A stretch of 64,000 nt of DNA from Silvimonas terrae (GTDB lineage Bacteria; Pseudomonadota; Gammaproteobacteria; Burkholderiales; Chitinibacteraceae), in NCBI RefSeq assembly GCF_014202765.1, contig NZ_JACHHN010000008.1, positions 168,530 to 232,529 of the forward strand, read 5' to 3'. Positions 45,566 through 54,337 of the stretch are shown piece by piece; within the stretch, counting starts at the first letter, position 1, and each line of letters starts with the position of its first letter. The notes under the pieces are model-generated. The model worked only from the letters and a program-made list of their open reading frames with translations. It was not told the origin of the DNA and did no database searches. The translations under genes were made by a program, and so were the position numbers.

Positions 45566-45749
45566 AACGTAGCCCGGATGAAGGCTAACGGCCGAGAATC
45601 CGGGGTGGCAATGCCGGAGAAGAATCCGCTCCGGCAAAGGTTGCGACCCCGGACTCCCGCCTTCGGCTTCATCCGGGCTACGCGTGGTTCTTGGCCGCAA
45701 AGGCCGCCCGCAATGGCCACGCTGGATTCCTGCCCCCGCGGAAACGAAG
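45566..45749. repeat. Inverted pair of TAGCCCGGATG repeats plus decayed dRS3-like palindrome
   Basis: In the 45558-45894 gap. CGTAGCCCGGATGAAGGC…GAATCCGGGGTGGC (45570-45610) is mirrored by GACCCCGGACTCCC…GGCTTCATCCGGGCTACGCG (about 45645-45685), so the two units face each other. A worn CTGGATTCCTGCC…GGAAACGAAG palindrome follows at 45722-45749. Related units occur at 3.1, 20.4, 23.45 and 37.9 kb. Confidence 0.7.
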
Positions 45750-45805
45750 AGTTTGTGAAGAACAAGTCACTCCTCTCCCGCGCAGCAAATAACAAATACC
45801 CCCAC

Positions 45806-45834
45806 CTTGAAAGCGGTTTTCCCCGTCCCCATCT
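45806..45834 (+). promoter_or_regulatory. Sigma-32 heat-shock promoter of htpG
   Basis: CTTGAAA (45806-45812), 14 bases, CCCCATCT (45827-45834): an exact match to the E. coli sigma-32 consensus CTTGAAA-N11-16-CCCCATNT. The start of transcription would be near 45841, about 54 bases before the htpG ATG. Confidence 0.9.
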
Positions 45835-45894
45835 CAACGCCCATCCGCCGCACGCGGCATCGACACATCAGATCGACACCGGAGCTTTAGATCC

Positions 45895-47784
45895 ATGAGT
45901 AAAGAAACACTGGGCTTTCAGGCCGAAGTCAAACAACTCTTGCAGTTGATGATTCACTCCCTGTACTCCAACAAAGAGATTTTCCTGCGCGAGTTGATCT
46001 CCAATGCCTCCGACGCGTGCGACAAGCTGCGCTTTGAGGCCATCAATCATGGCGATCTGTACGAAGGCGACGGTGATCTCAATATCCGCCTGTCCTTTGA
46101 TAAAGACGCCCGTACCGTCACCATTGCTGACAATGGCATTGGCATGACGCGCGATGAAGTCATTGCCAATATCGGGACCATTGCCCGCTCCGGCACCAAA
46201 GAATTCTTCAGCAAACTGTCTGGCGATGCCGCTAAAGACAGCCACCTGATCGGCCAGTTTGGCGTAGGTTTTTACTCGGCCTTTATCGTGGCAGACAAGG
46301 TCACTCTGACCACCCGCCGCGCTGGTGTGGCAGCCGATCAAGCCGTGCGTTGGGAGTCTGGCGGCGAGGGCGATTTCACGCTGGAAGACGTCACCAAGGC
46401 CGGTCGTGGTACCGAGATTGTGTTGCACCTGAAAGAAGGCGAAGACGAGTTTCTGGACGACTGGCGCCTGCGCAGCATCATCCGCAAATACTCGGATCAC
46501 ATCAGCCTGCCCATCCTGATGGCCAAACAGCCGGGCTACGACAAGGACGGCAATATCGAACCGGCCGAGGGCGAAGAAGCGGTCAACCAGGCCAACGCGC
46601 TGTGGACCCGTAACAAGTCTGAAATCACCGACGAGCAGTACCAGGAATTCTACAAGCACGTCTCGCACGACTTTGATGAGCCGCTGGCCTGGAGCCACGC
46701 CCGCATTGAAGGTCGTCAGGAATACACCGAACTCTTGTACATCCCCAAACGCGCGCCGTTTGACCTGTATGAGCGCGACCGTCGCCACGGCGTGAAGCTG
46801 TATGTGAAGCGCGTATTCATCATGGAAGATGCGGAAAAGCTGATGCCGCAATATCTGCGCTTTGTGCGTGGGGTGATTGATTCTGCTGATCTGCCGCTTA
46901 ACGTCTCGCGTGAGATTCTGCAAGCCAGCCGTGAAGTGGAAACCATCAAGTCCGGTTGCGTGAAGAAAGTACTGGGCGTGCTGGAAGACCTGGCCGAAAA
47001 CAAGCCTGAGGATTACAAGACCTTCTGGACCGAGTTTGGCAAGGTACTCAAGGAAGGCGCGGGCGAAGACTTCGCCAACAAGGAACGCATTGCCAAGTTG
47101 CTGCGCTTTGCCTCGACCCACGACGATAGCACCGAGCAAAATGTCTCGCTGGCCGATTATGTGGGCCGTCTGAAAGCAGGTCAGGACAAGATTTACTACA
47201 TCACGGCCGATACCTTTGCCGGCGCGCAGCACAGCCCGCATCTGGAAATCTTCCGCAAGAAGGGCATTGAAGTCCTGTTGCTGTCTGATCGCGTGGACGA
47301 GTGGCTGACCTCCAGCCTGACCGAGTTTGAAGGCAAGCCACTGCAATCGGTCGCCAAGGGTGAGCTTGATCTGACCGCGTTTGAAGATGAGGCAGAAAAG
47401 CAGCAGCAACAAGCTGCGGTGGAAGAGTTCAAGGACGTGATCGAACAGCTCAAGAGCACGCTGGGCGACAAGGTTAAAGACGTGCGTGTCACGCACCGTC
47501 TGACCGACAGCCCGGCGTGTCTGGTGGTGGAGAACTTTGACATGAGCGCCAATCTGGAACGTCTGCTGAAATCGGCTGGCCAGGATGTCAAAGCCACGCG
47601 CCCGATTCTGGAAGTGAACCCGGAACACGTGCTGGTGAAAAAGCTCAAGGCACAGATGGGTGGTGAGCGCTTTGAGGACTGGACGCATCTCTTGTACGAC
47701 CAGGCAGTGCTGGCGGAAGGGGCACAACTGGAAGATCCGGCCGGGTTTGTGAAGCGCCTGAATGGCTTGATGGCCGGCTTGTAA
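45895..47784 (+). CDS. htpG: Molecular chaperone HtpG (bacterial Hsp90)
   Basis: A 629-residue Hsp90, near the 624 of E. coli. N-terminal GHKL ATPase: [34 protein letters not shown] (catalytic Glu), [28 protein letters not shown] and [18 protein letters not shown] as the nucleotide-binding loops. The middle domain contains [28 protein letters not shown], with the catalytic arginine in [19 protein letters not shown]. The C-terminal dimer domain closes the chain. As usual for bacteria it lacks the charged linker and MEEVD tail. GGAG precedes the ATG, and a consensus sigma-32 promoter lies upstream. Confidence 0.97.
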   Translation: MSKETLGFQAEVKQLLQLMIHSLYSNKEIFLRELISNASDACDKLRFEAINHGDLYEGDGDLNIRLSFDKDARTVTIADNGIGMTRDEVIANIGTIARSGTKEFFSKLSGDAAKDSHLIGQFGVGFYSAFIVADKVTLTTRRAGVAADQAVRWESGGEGDFTLEDVTKAGRGTEIVLHLKEGEDEFLDDWRLRSIIRKYSDHISLPILMAKQPGYDKDGNIEPAEGEEAVNQANALWTRNKSEITDEQYQEFYKHVSHDFDEPLAWSHARIEGRQEYTELLYIPKRAPFDLYERDRRHGVKLYVKRVFIMEDAEKLMPQYLRFVRGVIDSADLPLNVSREILQASREVETIKSGCVKKVLGVLEDLAENKPEDYKTFWTEFGKVLKEGAGEDFANKERIAKLLRFASTHDDSTEQNVSLADYVGRLKAGQDKIYYITADTFAGAQHSPHLEIFRKKGIEVLLLSDRVDEWLTSSLTEFEGKPLQSVAKGELDLTAFEDEAEKQQQQAAVEEFKDVIEQLKSTLGDKVKDVRVTHRLTDSPACLVVENFDMSANLERLLKSAGQDVKATRPILEVNPEHVLVKKLKAQMGGERFEDWTHLLYDQAVLAEGAQLEDPAGFVKRLNGLMAGL

Positions 47785-47840
47785 TGGGGCGGGTGGCCGC
47801 GTGCCACCACCCCTCGCAAATACGATGTCATATTGCCAGG

Positions 47841-47872
47841 TAAAAAGAGCACGCTGAGGCGTGCTCTTTTTC
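47841..47872 (+). terminator. Rho-independent terminator of htpG
   Basis: AAAAAGAGCACGC-TGAG-GCGTGCTCTTTTT: nine-bp stem with T5, 57 bases past the htpG stop. Confidence 0.9.
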
Positions 47873-47931
47873 ATGCCTCAAACAATCGGATATTCCTGAT
47901 AATAGTGGCTCCTGACTGTAAAGAGCCCGCC

Positions 47932-48582
47932 ATGCGACCCGATTTCATCCTGTTTGACCTCGACGGCACCTTGAGTGATCCGCTCGAAGGCATTGCCAAT
48001 TGCATGAACCATGCACTGGTCCACTTTGGTTATCCGGCGCGCAGTCAGTCTGAGTTATCGCGTTACGTTGGTCCGCCGATCGACATCAACTTTGCCAAAG
48101 AAACCGGTAGCAAAGACCCGGCGCATATTGCTGCGCTGATTGAGCGTTACCGCGAGCGTTATGCCATTTACGGGCATCTGGAAAACCGCTTGTACGGCGA
48201 AGTACCTGCCATGCTGGCGGGGCTGGCAGAGGAGGGCATTCCCATGGCGGTATGTACCTCCAAACGCCGGGATTTTGCCGAGAAAATCCTGGTGCATTTT
48301 GACCTGCAAGATTACTTCCAGTTTGTCGACGGCGGAGACATTGGCGTACAGAAGTGGCAACAGATTGCTGCCATGCGTGCCGCCAACAAAGTGCCAGAGA
48401 ACACGCTGATGGTCGGCGACCGGGGTGTGGACATGATCGCGGCGCATCGCAACGGGCTGACCGCGGCCGGCGTGTTGTGGGGCTATGGTTCGCTGGATGA
48501 ACTGGCCGCGCACAAGCCGCGTTTCCTGTTTGATCAGCCCGGGCAATTGCTGGCGGCTTTGCGCCAGACCGAAACCGTCTAA
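47932..48582 (+). CDS. HAD-superfamily phosphatase (phosphoglycolate phosphatase-like)
   Basis: A 216-residue HAD IA hydrolase with the cap domain inserted after motif I. Motif I: FDLDGTLSDP (D at 9 and 11), motif II T in VCTSKRR, motif III K in GVQKWQQIAAM region and motif IV VGDRGVDMIAAHRNG. The overall pattern (IANCMNHAL.HFG) fits the Gph/YsaA group acting on small phosphate esters. Substrate open. The ATG at 47932 is preceded by AAGAG. It lies between the terminators of htpG and of itself, so it is an independent unit. Confidence 0.9.
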   Translation: MRPDFILFDLDGTLSDPLEGIANCMNHALVHFGYPARSQSELSRYVGPPIDINFAKETGSKDPAHIAALIERYRERYAIYGHLENRLYGEVPAMLAGLAEEGIPMAVCTSKRRDFAEKILVHFDLQDYFQFVDGGDIGVQKWQQIAAMRAANKVPENTLMVGDRGVDMIAAHRNGLTAAGVLWGYGSLDELAAHKPRFLFDQPGQLLAALRQTETV

Positions 48583-48598
48583 GCCGGGGTTAGCCCGT

Positions 48599-48636
48599 TA
48601 AAAAGGCCGGGGTGCATTGCACGCCGGCCTTTTTGT
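48599..48636. terminator. Bidirectional terminator between HAD phosphatase and flhA
   Basis: AAAAAGGCCGG-GGTGCATTGCACG-CCGGCCTTTTT: seven-bp stem with an inner GTGCA/TGCAC extension and A/T runs on both flanks, between convergent genes. Confidence 0.85.
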
Positions 48637-48659
48637 TGCCTGCCCGATCACCTGCTTGT

Positions 48660-50744
48660 TCAGGCGCCGCCCAGCACACCGACAATACGGATGGACTTGG
48701 TGTCCGGAATCTCGTTGTGGGCGATCACCCGCAGATTGGGGATGGAGCGGCGCAAAAAACGGCTCAGCATCGGACGCAGGTTGCCTGGCGTGATCAGGAC
48801 CGGATTGAAACCTTGCGCTTCCAGTTCTTCGGTCACGTTGGAGGCCTGCTTGAGCAAACGTTCTGCCAGGCCTGGCTCCAGCCCGCCTTGCGACTTGCCA
48901 GAGGCGGCGTTGACCAGGATGTTTTCCAGATGCGGTTCCAGCGTAATCACCGGTAACTCGGTTTCGCCAGGGAACAACTGGTGGATGATGGCGCGGCCCA
49001 GCGCCACGCGCACGGCGGCGGTCAGATCGTCGATATCCTGGGTGCGGCCGATATGCTCACCCAGCGTTTCCAGAATGGTCCGCAGGTCACGCACGTGCAT
49101 GCCTTCGTCCAGCAGGTTTTGCAGCACTTTTTGCACCGTACCCACAGGTACGAGCTTGGGCACCAGGTCTTCCACCAGCTTGGGGGCCTCTTTGGCAAAG
49201 TGGTCTACCAGTTGCTGGACTTCCTCGCGACCCAGCAATTCTGCCGCGTGGCTTTGCAACACATTGGAGATATGTGTGCCGACTACGGTAGAAGCATCGA
49301 CCACGGTATAACCCATGGCTTGCGCCGGGTCACGCAGGCTGCCTTCAATCCATACCGCAGGCAGCCCAAAGGTCGGGTCTTTGGTCGGCGTGCCGGCCAG
49401 TTGCCCGCTGGCGCTACCTGGGTTGATGGCCAGCCATTGCCCGACAAACGCTTCGCCTGCGCCTACATCCACACCCTTGAGCTGAATGCGGTACTGGTTC
49501 GGTTTGAGTTCCAGGTTATCGCGGATATGCACTGCCGGGACGAGGAAACCCAGGTCCTGCGCAATCTTTTTGCGAATGCCGCGAATCCGCCGCAACAACT
49601 CGCCATCCTGATTGCGGTCGACCAGCGGAATCAACCGGTAGCCCACTTCCAGGCCAATCGGATCGACCGGTTGCACGTCGGCCCAACTGACTTCCTGCAA
49701 GGGTTGCTCTGCGGCCGGGCCCGCCGGAGCGGCTGCGGCATTGGCGCGGGCAATCTCTGCGGCTTTTTCGGCCTGCGCGCTCTTTTTGGTGCGGTTTTCC
49801 AGCGAGTACGCCACCCCGGCCAGCAAACCGGCCAGGGTCAAAAAGGCCACGTGAGGCATGCCGGGGACAATCCCCATCAATCCCAACACGCCAGCGGTGA
49901 TGTACATGACCTGCGGGCGCGAGAACAATTGACCCAGCAACTGTTGCGAGAGGTCTGTGTCTGACCCGACGCGCGAGACGACAATACCGGCCGCCATGGA
50001 AATGATCAGCGACGGAATCTGCGCGACCAGGCCATCACCGATCGTCAACAAGGTATAAGTGCGGCCAGCGTCGGCAAAGGCCATGTCATGCTGGACCATG
50101 CCCACGATCAGGCCGCCGACAATGTTGATGACCATGATCAGGATACCGGCCACGGCATCGCCGCGAACGAATTTGGACGCACCATCCATAGAGCCGAAGA
50201 AGTCGGCTTCATCTGCAATGTTGCGGCGGCGGCGGCGTGCTTCGTCTTCGCCAATCAGGCCGGCGTTCAAGTCCGCATCAATGGCCATCTGTTTGCCGGG
50301 CATGGCATCCAGGGTGAAGCGCGCGCTCACTTCGGCGATCCGGCCGGCACCTTTGGTAATCACCACAAAGTTGATGATGGTGAGAATCACGAAGGCGACG
50401 ATACCCACGGTGAGGTTGTCACCAATCAGCACGTGACCAAACGCTTCAATCACTTTGCCGGCGGCATCTGCGCCGGTGTGCCCCTCGGTCAGCACCAGTT
50501 TGGTTGACGCCACGTTCAGCGCCAGGCGCAGCAAGGTGGTGAACAGCAGCACGGTCGGGAAGGCCGAGAATTCCAGCGGCTCGCGCGTATACAGGCCCAC
50601 CATCAAGACAACGATGGACATGGCAATGTTGAAGGTAAAGAAGAAGTCCAGCACCAGGGGTGGCAGGGGCAGGATCATCATGCCCAGAATCATCAGGACA
50701 AGGACCGGCACCGCCAGCAGGTTCAGATTGATTTTACGCCACAT
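48660..50744 (-). CDS. flhA: Flagellar biosynthesis protein FlhA
   Basis: A 694-residue inner-membrane protein of the flagellar type III export gate. Eight hydrophobic helices fill residues 10-330 (LLAVPVLVLMILGMMILPLPPLVLDFFFTFNIAMSIVVLMVG), including the FHIPEP-type loop FTLDAMPGKQMAIDADLNAGLIGEDEARRRR (about 145-175), which conducts protons with the ATPase. The C-terminal 350 residues form the nonameric cytosolic ring that docks chaperone-substrate complexes. Length matches E. coli FlhA (692). It lies 33 bases after flhB, so the two are co-transcribed as flhB-flhA. Confidence 0.97.
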   Translation of the reverse strand: MWRKINLNLLAVPVLVLMILGMMILPLPPLVLDFFFTFNIAMSIVVLMVGLYTREPLEFSAFPTVLLFTTLLRLALNVASTKLVLTEGHTGADAAGKVIEAFGHVLIGDNLTVGIVAFVILTIINFVVITKGAGRIAEVSARFTLDAMPGKQMAIDADLNAGLIGEDEARRRRRNIADEADFFGSMDGASKFVRGDAVAGILIMVINIVGGLIVGMVQHDMAFADAGRTYTLLTIGDGLVAQIPSLIISMAAGIVVSRVGSDTDLSQQLLGQLFSRPQVMYITAGVLGLMGIVPGMPHVAFLTLAGLLAGVAYSLENRTKKSAQAEKAAEIARANAAAAPAGPAAEQPLQEVSWADVQPVDPIGLEVGYRLIPLVDRNQDGELLRRIRGIRKKIAQDLGFLVPAVHIRDNLELKPNQYRIQLKGVDVGAGEAFVGQWLAINPGSASGQLAGTPTKDPTFGLPAVWIEGSLRDPAQAMGYTVVDASTVVGTHISNVLQSHAAELLGREEVQQLVDHFAKEAPKLVEDLVPKLVPVGTVQKVLQNLLDEGMHVRDLRTILETLGEHIGRTQDIDDLTAAVRVALGRAIIHQLFPGETELPVITLEPHLENILVNAASGKSQGGLEPGLAERLLKQASNVTEELEAQGFNPVLITPGNLRPMLSRFLRRSIPNLRVIAHNEIPDTKSIRIVGVLGGA

Positions 50745-50777
50745 GATGACAGGTGGCTTTTACCAGGGTGTTCATAG

Positions 50778-51938
50778 TCAGAAGGTGCTTCCGTCTTCGT
50801 TACCGCGATCGTGTTCAGGGTCTAGCTCGGTGGGCACTGGCAGATCGTTATTGAGTTTCGGCTGGTGGCCGCCGTGGCTCTGCCAGTTTTTCAACTGGTA
50901 GATATACGCCAGAACCTCGGCAGCCGCAGTATACAGCGCGGCTGGAATCTCCTGATCCAATTCCGTGTGATGGTAGAGCGCGCGGGCAAATGGTGGCGTG
51001 CGTACCACAATCACCTTGTTCTCTTTGGCAATATCAATAATGCGCTCGGCCAGCAGGTAAGCCCCCTTGGCGACGACCTGCGGCGCGCGCATGCGCTCGT
51101 TGTATTGCAATGCCACGGCGTAATGGGTCGGATTGGTCACCACCACATCCGCCTTGGGAATGCGCGACATCATGCGCCGGCGGGCGGCTTCACGTTGCAG
51201 TTGGCGGATACGCCCCTTCACGTGCGGATCGCCTTCAGACTCTTTGTGCTCCTGCTTGACCTCTTCTTTGGTCATGCGCAGGTTCTTGTAGTAGTCCCAC
51301 AGCTGGTAGGGCACATCAATGGCGGCAATAAAGCCCATGCCGCCGATCACCAGCAGCAAGGTATGGCGGGTCATTTCCCACAGATAGATATAACTGACCC
51401 GCTCGGGCATGACGGCCAGTTGCACCATCTCGCCCCGTTCCCGCCAGAGAACCACACAGGCCACCCCGCCAATCAGGCCCGATTTGAGAATGGCTTTGCT
51501 CATATCGACCAGCGCACGGACCGAGACCAGCCGTCCCAGGCCAGAACCTGGATTAAGCCGGCCAAAATTGGGGGCGAGCGTTTCAGTGGTGAATAGCCAG
51601 CCCCCCAACACCATGGGGCTAAGCAAACCGGCTACCGCGCAGGCTGCGGCAATGGGCAGGCCGGCAAATAACGCGCTGTGCAGCGCATCGACCAGCAGGG
51701 GAAACAACCGGGTCGCATCCTGGACCGAGGCATGATCGAAACTCAGTGCCTGGGTGAAGATATGCACCAGCACCTGCGCCAGCGCCGGGCCCATCGAGAC
51801 CGTGGCCAGCAGCCCGGTCATCATGATGGCAAACGAGCCCAGTTCCTGGGAGCGCGGTACTTGCCCACGCTTGCGGGCTTCTTCCAGCCGTTTGGACGTG
51901 GCTGGTTCGGTTTTTTCGAGATCTGAATCTTCTGCCAT
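50778..51938 (-). CDS. flhB: Flagellar biosynthesis protein FlhB
   Basis: A 386-residue export-gate switch protein. N-terminal cytosolic stretch MAEDSDLEKTEPATSKRLEEARKRGQVPRSQEL, four hydrophobic helices, then the cytosolic domain with autocleavage site NPTH (VVVTNPTHYAVALQY), which is cut between Asn and Pro to switch export from hook to filament. Family length is about 380. A C-terminal tail of some 25 residues after VLAYIYQLKNW is polar and acidic. Divergent from fliK, separated by 124 bases containing the fliK sigma-54 promoter. Confidence 0.97.
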   Translation of the reverse strand: MAEDSDLEKTEPATSKRLEEARKRGQVPRSQELGSFAIMMTGLLATVSMGPALAQVLVHIFTQALSFDHASVQDATRLFPLLVDALHSALFAGLPIAAACAVAGLLSPMVLGGWLFTTETLAPNFGRLNPGSGLGRLVSVRALVDMSKAILKSGLIGGVACVVLWRERGEMVQLAVMPERVSYIYLWEMTRHTLLLVIGGMGFIAAIDVPYQLWDYYKNLRMTKEEVKQEHKESEGDPHVKGRIRQLQREAARRRMMSRIPKADVVVTNPTHYAVALQYNERMRAPQVVAKGAYLLAERIIDIAKENKVIVVRTPPFARALYHHTELDQEIPAALYTAAAEVLAYIYQLKNWQSHGGHQPKLNNDLPVPTELDPEHDRGNEDGSTF

Positions 51939-51996
51939 GTCTGTCTGCGTGATGAGGTGCGCTGTTTGCAGAGTTTAACAGCGCCATCAGCCAGGC

Positions 51997-52012
51997 TGGC
52001 ACTGCTTTTGCT
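51997..52012 (+). promoter_or_regulatory. Sigma-54 promoter of fliK
   Basis: TGGCAC-TGCTT-TTGCT matches the consensus TGGCAC-N5-TTGCW exactly (GG at -24, GC at -12). It lies 51 bases upstream of the fliK ATG, placing the start near 52024. This points to RpoN and an FleQ/FlrC-like activator for the middle flagellar genes here. Confidence 0.85.
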
Positions 52013-52062
52013 TTTATGGTCTCAGACTGTATATCAATTGCTTCAAAACCAGAGACTGCACC

Positions 52063-53250
52063 ATGCCAGCCAGCGCCATTAATCCATTCCAGATGTCTGC
52101 CAATAGTACGTCTGGCACGTCCCAGCAGAACAATAATGGCAGCGGTGTCGACTTTGGCGCGACCCTGTCCGACGCGCGACAGTCTGCCAGCAATAGCAGT
52201 AGCAACCAGTCCACACAAAAGAGCAGTCAGAACCAGACGCAGCAGGCGCAAAGCCAGACCCAGAAAAGCAGCAACCAGGACTCGGACAACAGCACAGATA
52301 GCGCTACCGCCGCCAGCAAAGCCGCGGCCCGCGTGGCTGCCGCACAAGACAAGCAGGATGCCGAGCCCGATAGCGGCACGGCGGCCTGGCTGGCCATGCT
52401 GCAATCCATGCTCGGTCAGACCCAGACCCAGGTGCAACCGACCACCACCACCGATACCAGTAGTACGAGTTCGCAAGATGCGACCTCTGCGTTGTCGTCA
52501 CTTAGCGCCTGGTTGTCTGCCCATCAGAACGGCGACGCCGACACCACGCAAGGCAATGATGTCCAGACGCTGGCCCAGGCCTTGCAAGCGGCCAACGGTA
52601 AAAACGGCAAAGACACGGCGGATATTGCCGCTGACGACGGCAATTTTTTGCCGCTGCTGCAAACCGCCATCACGGATAACCAAACCAGCGATGACAAGAA
52701 CACTGACGCTGCGGCAATCGCACAACTGTCCGCCACTCAGCAACATGCCAGCCAGGCCAGCAACCAGGCGGATGCCAGCAAGCAAGTGGTGCCATCCCAC
52801 CAGATTGATCTGCCAGTGACCGACAATAAGTGGAGTGACGCCGTGGCCCAGCGTGTATCGCTGATGGTCGGCAAGCAGGAACAACAACTGGACATGCAAT
52901 TGAACCCGCCCCATCTGGGCCCGATGGAAGTGCGTTTGTCCATGGCGCAGGATCAGGCCAGCGTGATCTTTACCTCGCAGCACGCCAATGTGCGTGAAGC
53001 GTTGGCCGCCGCGACACCGCGCCTGACCGCGCTGCTGGCCGATCAGGGCATTACGCTGACCAATGTGCAGGTGGCATCGGATTCCCTGAACCAGCAAGCA
53101 CAACAACAAGCCCAACGCCAGTTTGATGGTAACCAGGCGCGCAACGGCAACTGGTCGGGGGATGCCGATAACAGTGTTTCTGGTGTGACTCAGGTATCGA
53201 CCACCATGCGTATTCCGGTAGCGCGTTCGGGGCTTAATCTCTGGGCGTGA
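52063..53250 (+). CDS. fliK: Flagellar hook-length control protein FliK
   Basis: A 395-residue secreted ruler protein. The first 270 residues are low complexity, rich in Ser/Gln/Thr/Asp/Ala (for example QKSSQNQTQQAQSQTQKSSN), as expected of an extended molecule that measures hook length. The C-terminal Flg_hook domain (about 270-355) has QQLDMQLNPPHLGPMEVRLSMAQDQASVIFTSQHANVREALAAATPRLTALLADQGITLTNVQV, which contacts FlhB to switch substrate. A Gln-rich tail follows. There is no Shine-Dalgarno of note. It is alone under its sigma-54 promoter; fliL starts 497 bases later. Confidence 0.92.
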   Translation: MPASAINPFQMSANSTSGTSQQNNNGSGVDFGATLSDARQSASNSSSNQSTQKSSQNQTQQAQSQTQKSSNQDSDNSTDSATAASKAAARVAAAQDKQDAEPDSGTAAWLAMLQSMLGQTQTQVQPTTTTDTSSTSSQDATSALSSLSAWLSAHQNGDADTTQGNDVQTLAQALQAANGKNGKDTADIAADDGNFLPLLQTAITDNQTSDDKNTDAAAIAQLSATQQHASQASNQADASKQVVPSHQIDLPVTDNKWSDAVAQRVSLMVGKQEQQLDMQLNPPHLGPMEVRLSMAQDQASVIFTSQHANVREALAAATPRLTALLADQGITLTNVQVASDSLNQQAQQQAQRQFDGNQARNGNWSGDADNSVSGVTQVSTTMRIPVARSGLNLWA

Positions 53251-53746
53251 GCGGGTGTGATTGATGCTGGCCGGCCGGTGTCGCAGGCCGCGCTTTCATC
53301 GACATGAATATGACATGAATAATAGCCATCGGCTGTTCCCTGTCTGGGGCACCGGTGGCTTTGTTCTATCCGGCGGGGCGGGGGCCTGGCCTGGTGATCA
53401 GCCTAAAAGCGACACGAATCAATCCGGTTGGGATCATTGCGCCGCAATCGCGTAAGCTTGAGCTTGTTTTCTGCGCCGATTATGGGTATAACCCGCGCAG
53501 GCTGGGTCAATGCCGCTTGCCTCCTTGCAACGCAAGGCGCGCAGGTCGCCGGTCTGGCGATGGGGCTGGAGATCAGCGCCGCAGATGTAAATGTCGTATG
53601 CATTTGATTTCGCCTGGATTCTGTAAGAATCACACGCGATAATGCATAAATGAGACATGAGGCCATCGCGCTGAGGCACTGGCCCATCACTGGATACGTC
53701 GCCGGATCGGTCCGGCCGCAACAAGTACCAAAACTCGAGGAACACC
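53251..53746 (+). other. Gene-free region between fliK and fliL
   Basis: About 496 bases with no credible ORF: the open frames at 53355-53642 and 53403-53690 lie on opposite strands, have no ribosome-binding site and read as compositionally odd. It must contain the promoter of the fliLMNOPQR operon. I found GCCGATTA at about 53474-53481, like the -10 of a sigma-28 promoter, but no matching TAAA element at 15 bases, and no sigma-54 site as good as that of fliK. Confidence 0.6.
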
Positions 53747-54259
53747 ATGGCCGAAGAAGCTGCGCCCAAAAAGAAATCCAAGTTGTTGCTGTTCATCATT
53801 CTGGGCGTGGTTTTGGTCCTGCTCATTGCCGGTGGGGTAGTGGGGTTCCTGCTCGTGCATAGCAGCAGTGACGATAGTGGTGGCGACAGCGCTGAAGCGC
53901 CTGCGCATCAAACCAAAAAGAAAGCCAAGAAGAAGGACGAGCATCCGCCTATCTTCGAAAAATTGTCCCAGTTCACGGTGAATCTCAATTCGCCGGATCA
54001 GGAGACCATGCTGCAGACGGATATCACGGTAGAAGTCGCTGACGCTGAAACCGAAGAAACACTCAAGAACATGCTGCCCAAAATCCAGAATGAAGTGAAC
54101 AAGCTCTTGCGCAGCAAATCACCGGATTACATGCGTGCGCCCAACAGCACCGACAAGCTGGCGAGCGAAATTCGTGCCGCCATCAATAAAGTTCTGGGCG
54201 TAAGTTCCGATGATGAAGGTGTACTGTCGGTGAACTTCACCACCTTCATCGTGCAATAA
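53747..54259 (+). CDS. fliL: Flagellar basal-body-associated protein FliL
   Basis: A 170-residue single-pass membrane protein: cytosolic AEEAAPKKKSK, helix LLLFIILGVVLVLLIAGGVVGFLLV (about 10-35), a charged Lys/His/Asp-rich periplasmic linker, then the FliL domain (FEKLSQFTVNLNSPDQETMLQTDITVEVADAETEETLKNMLPKIQNEVNKLLRSKSPDYM…INKVLG…VSVNFTTFIVQ). FliL rings surround the stator units and support torque. GAGGAAC is seven bases before the ATG. First gene of the fliLMNOPQR operon, with 78 bases to fliM. Confidence 0.95.
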   Translation: MAEEAAPKKKSKLLLFIILGVVLVLLIAGGVVGFLLVHSSSDDSGGDSAEAPAHQTKKKAKKKDEHPPIFEKLSQFTVNLNSPDQETMLQTDITVEVADAETEETLKNMLPKIQNEVNKLLRSKSPDYMRAPNSTDKLASEIRAAINKVLGVSSDDEGVLSVNFTTFIVQ

Positions 54260-54337
54260 ACCAGAAATAAACCAGAAAACAGTCAGATCAGGGCATAACG
54301 GCGCAATCAGGCCGCCACAGGCAAACGACAAGTATCA

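Noticed and set aside
45868..47874. 668-codon open frame opposite htpG
   Set aside because: Same antisense effect of strong codon bias in a highly expressed gene; no start signal.
53474..53481. GCCGATTA as a sigma-28 -10 box before fliL
   Set aside because: The expected TAAA element 15 bases upstream is missing; the nearest TAAG is 18 bases away.
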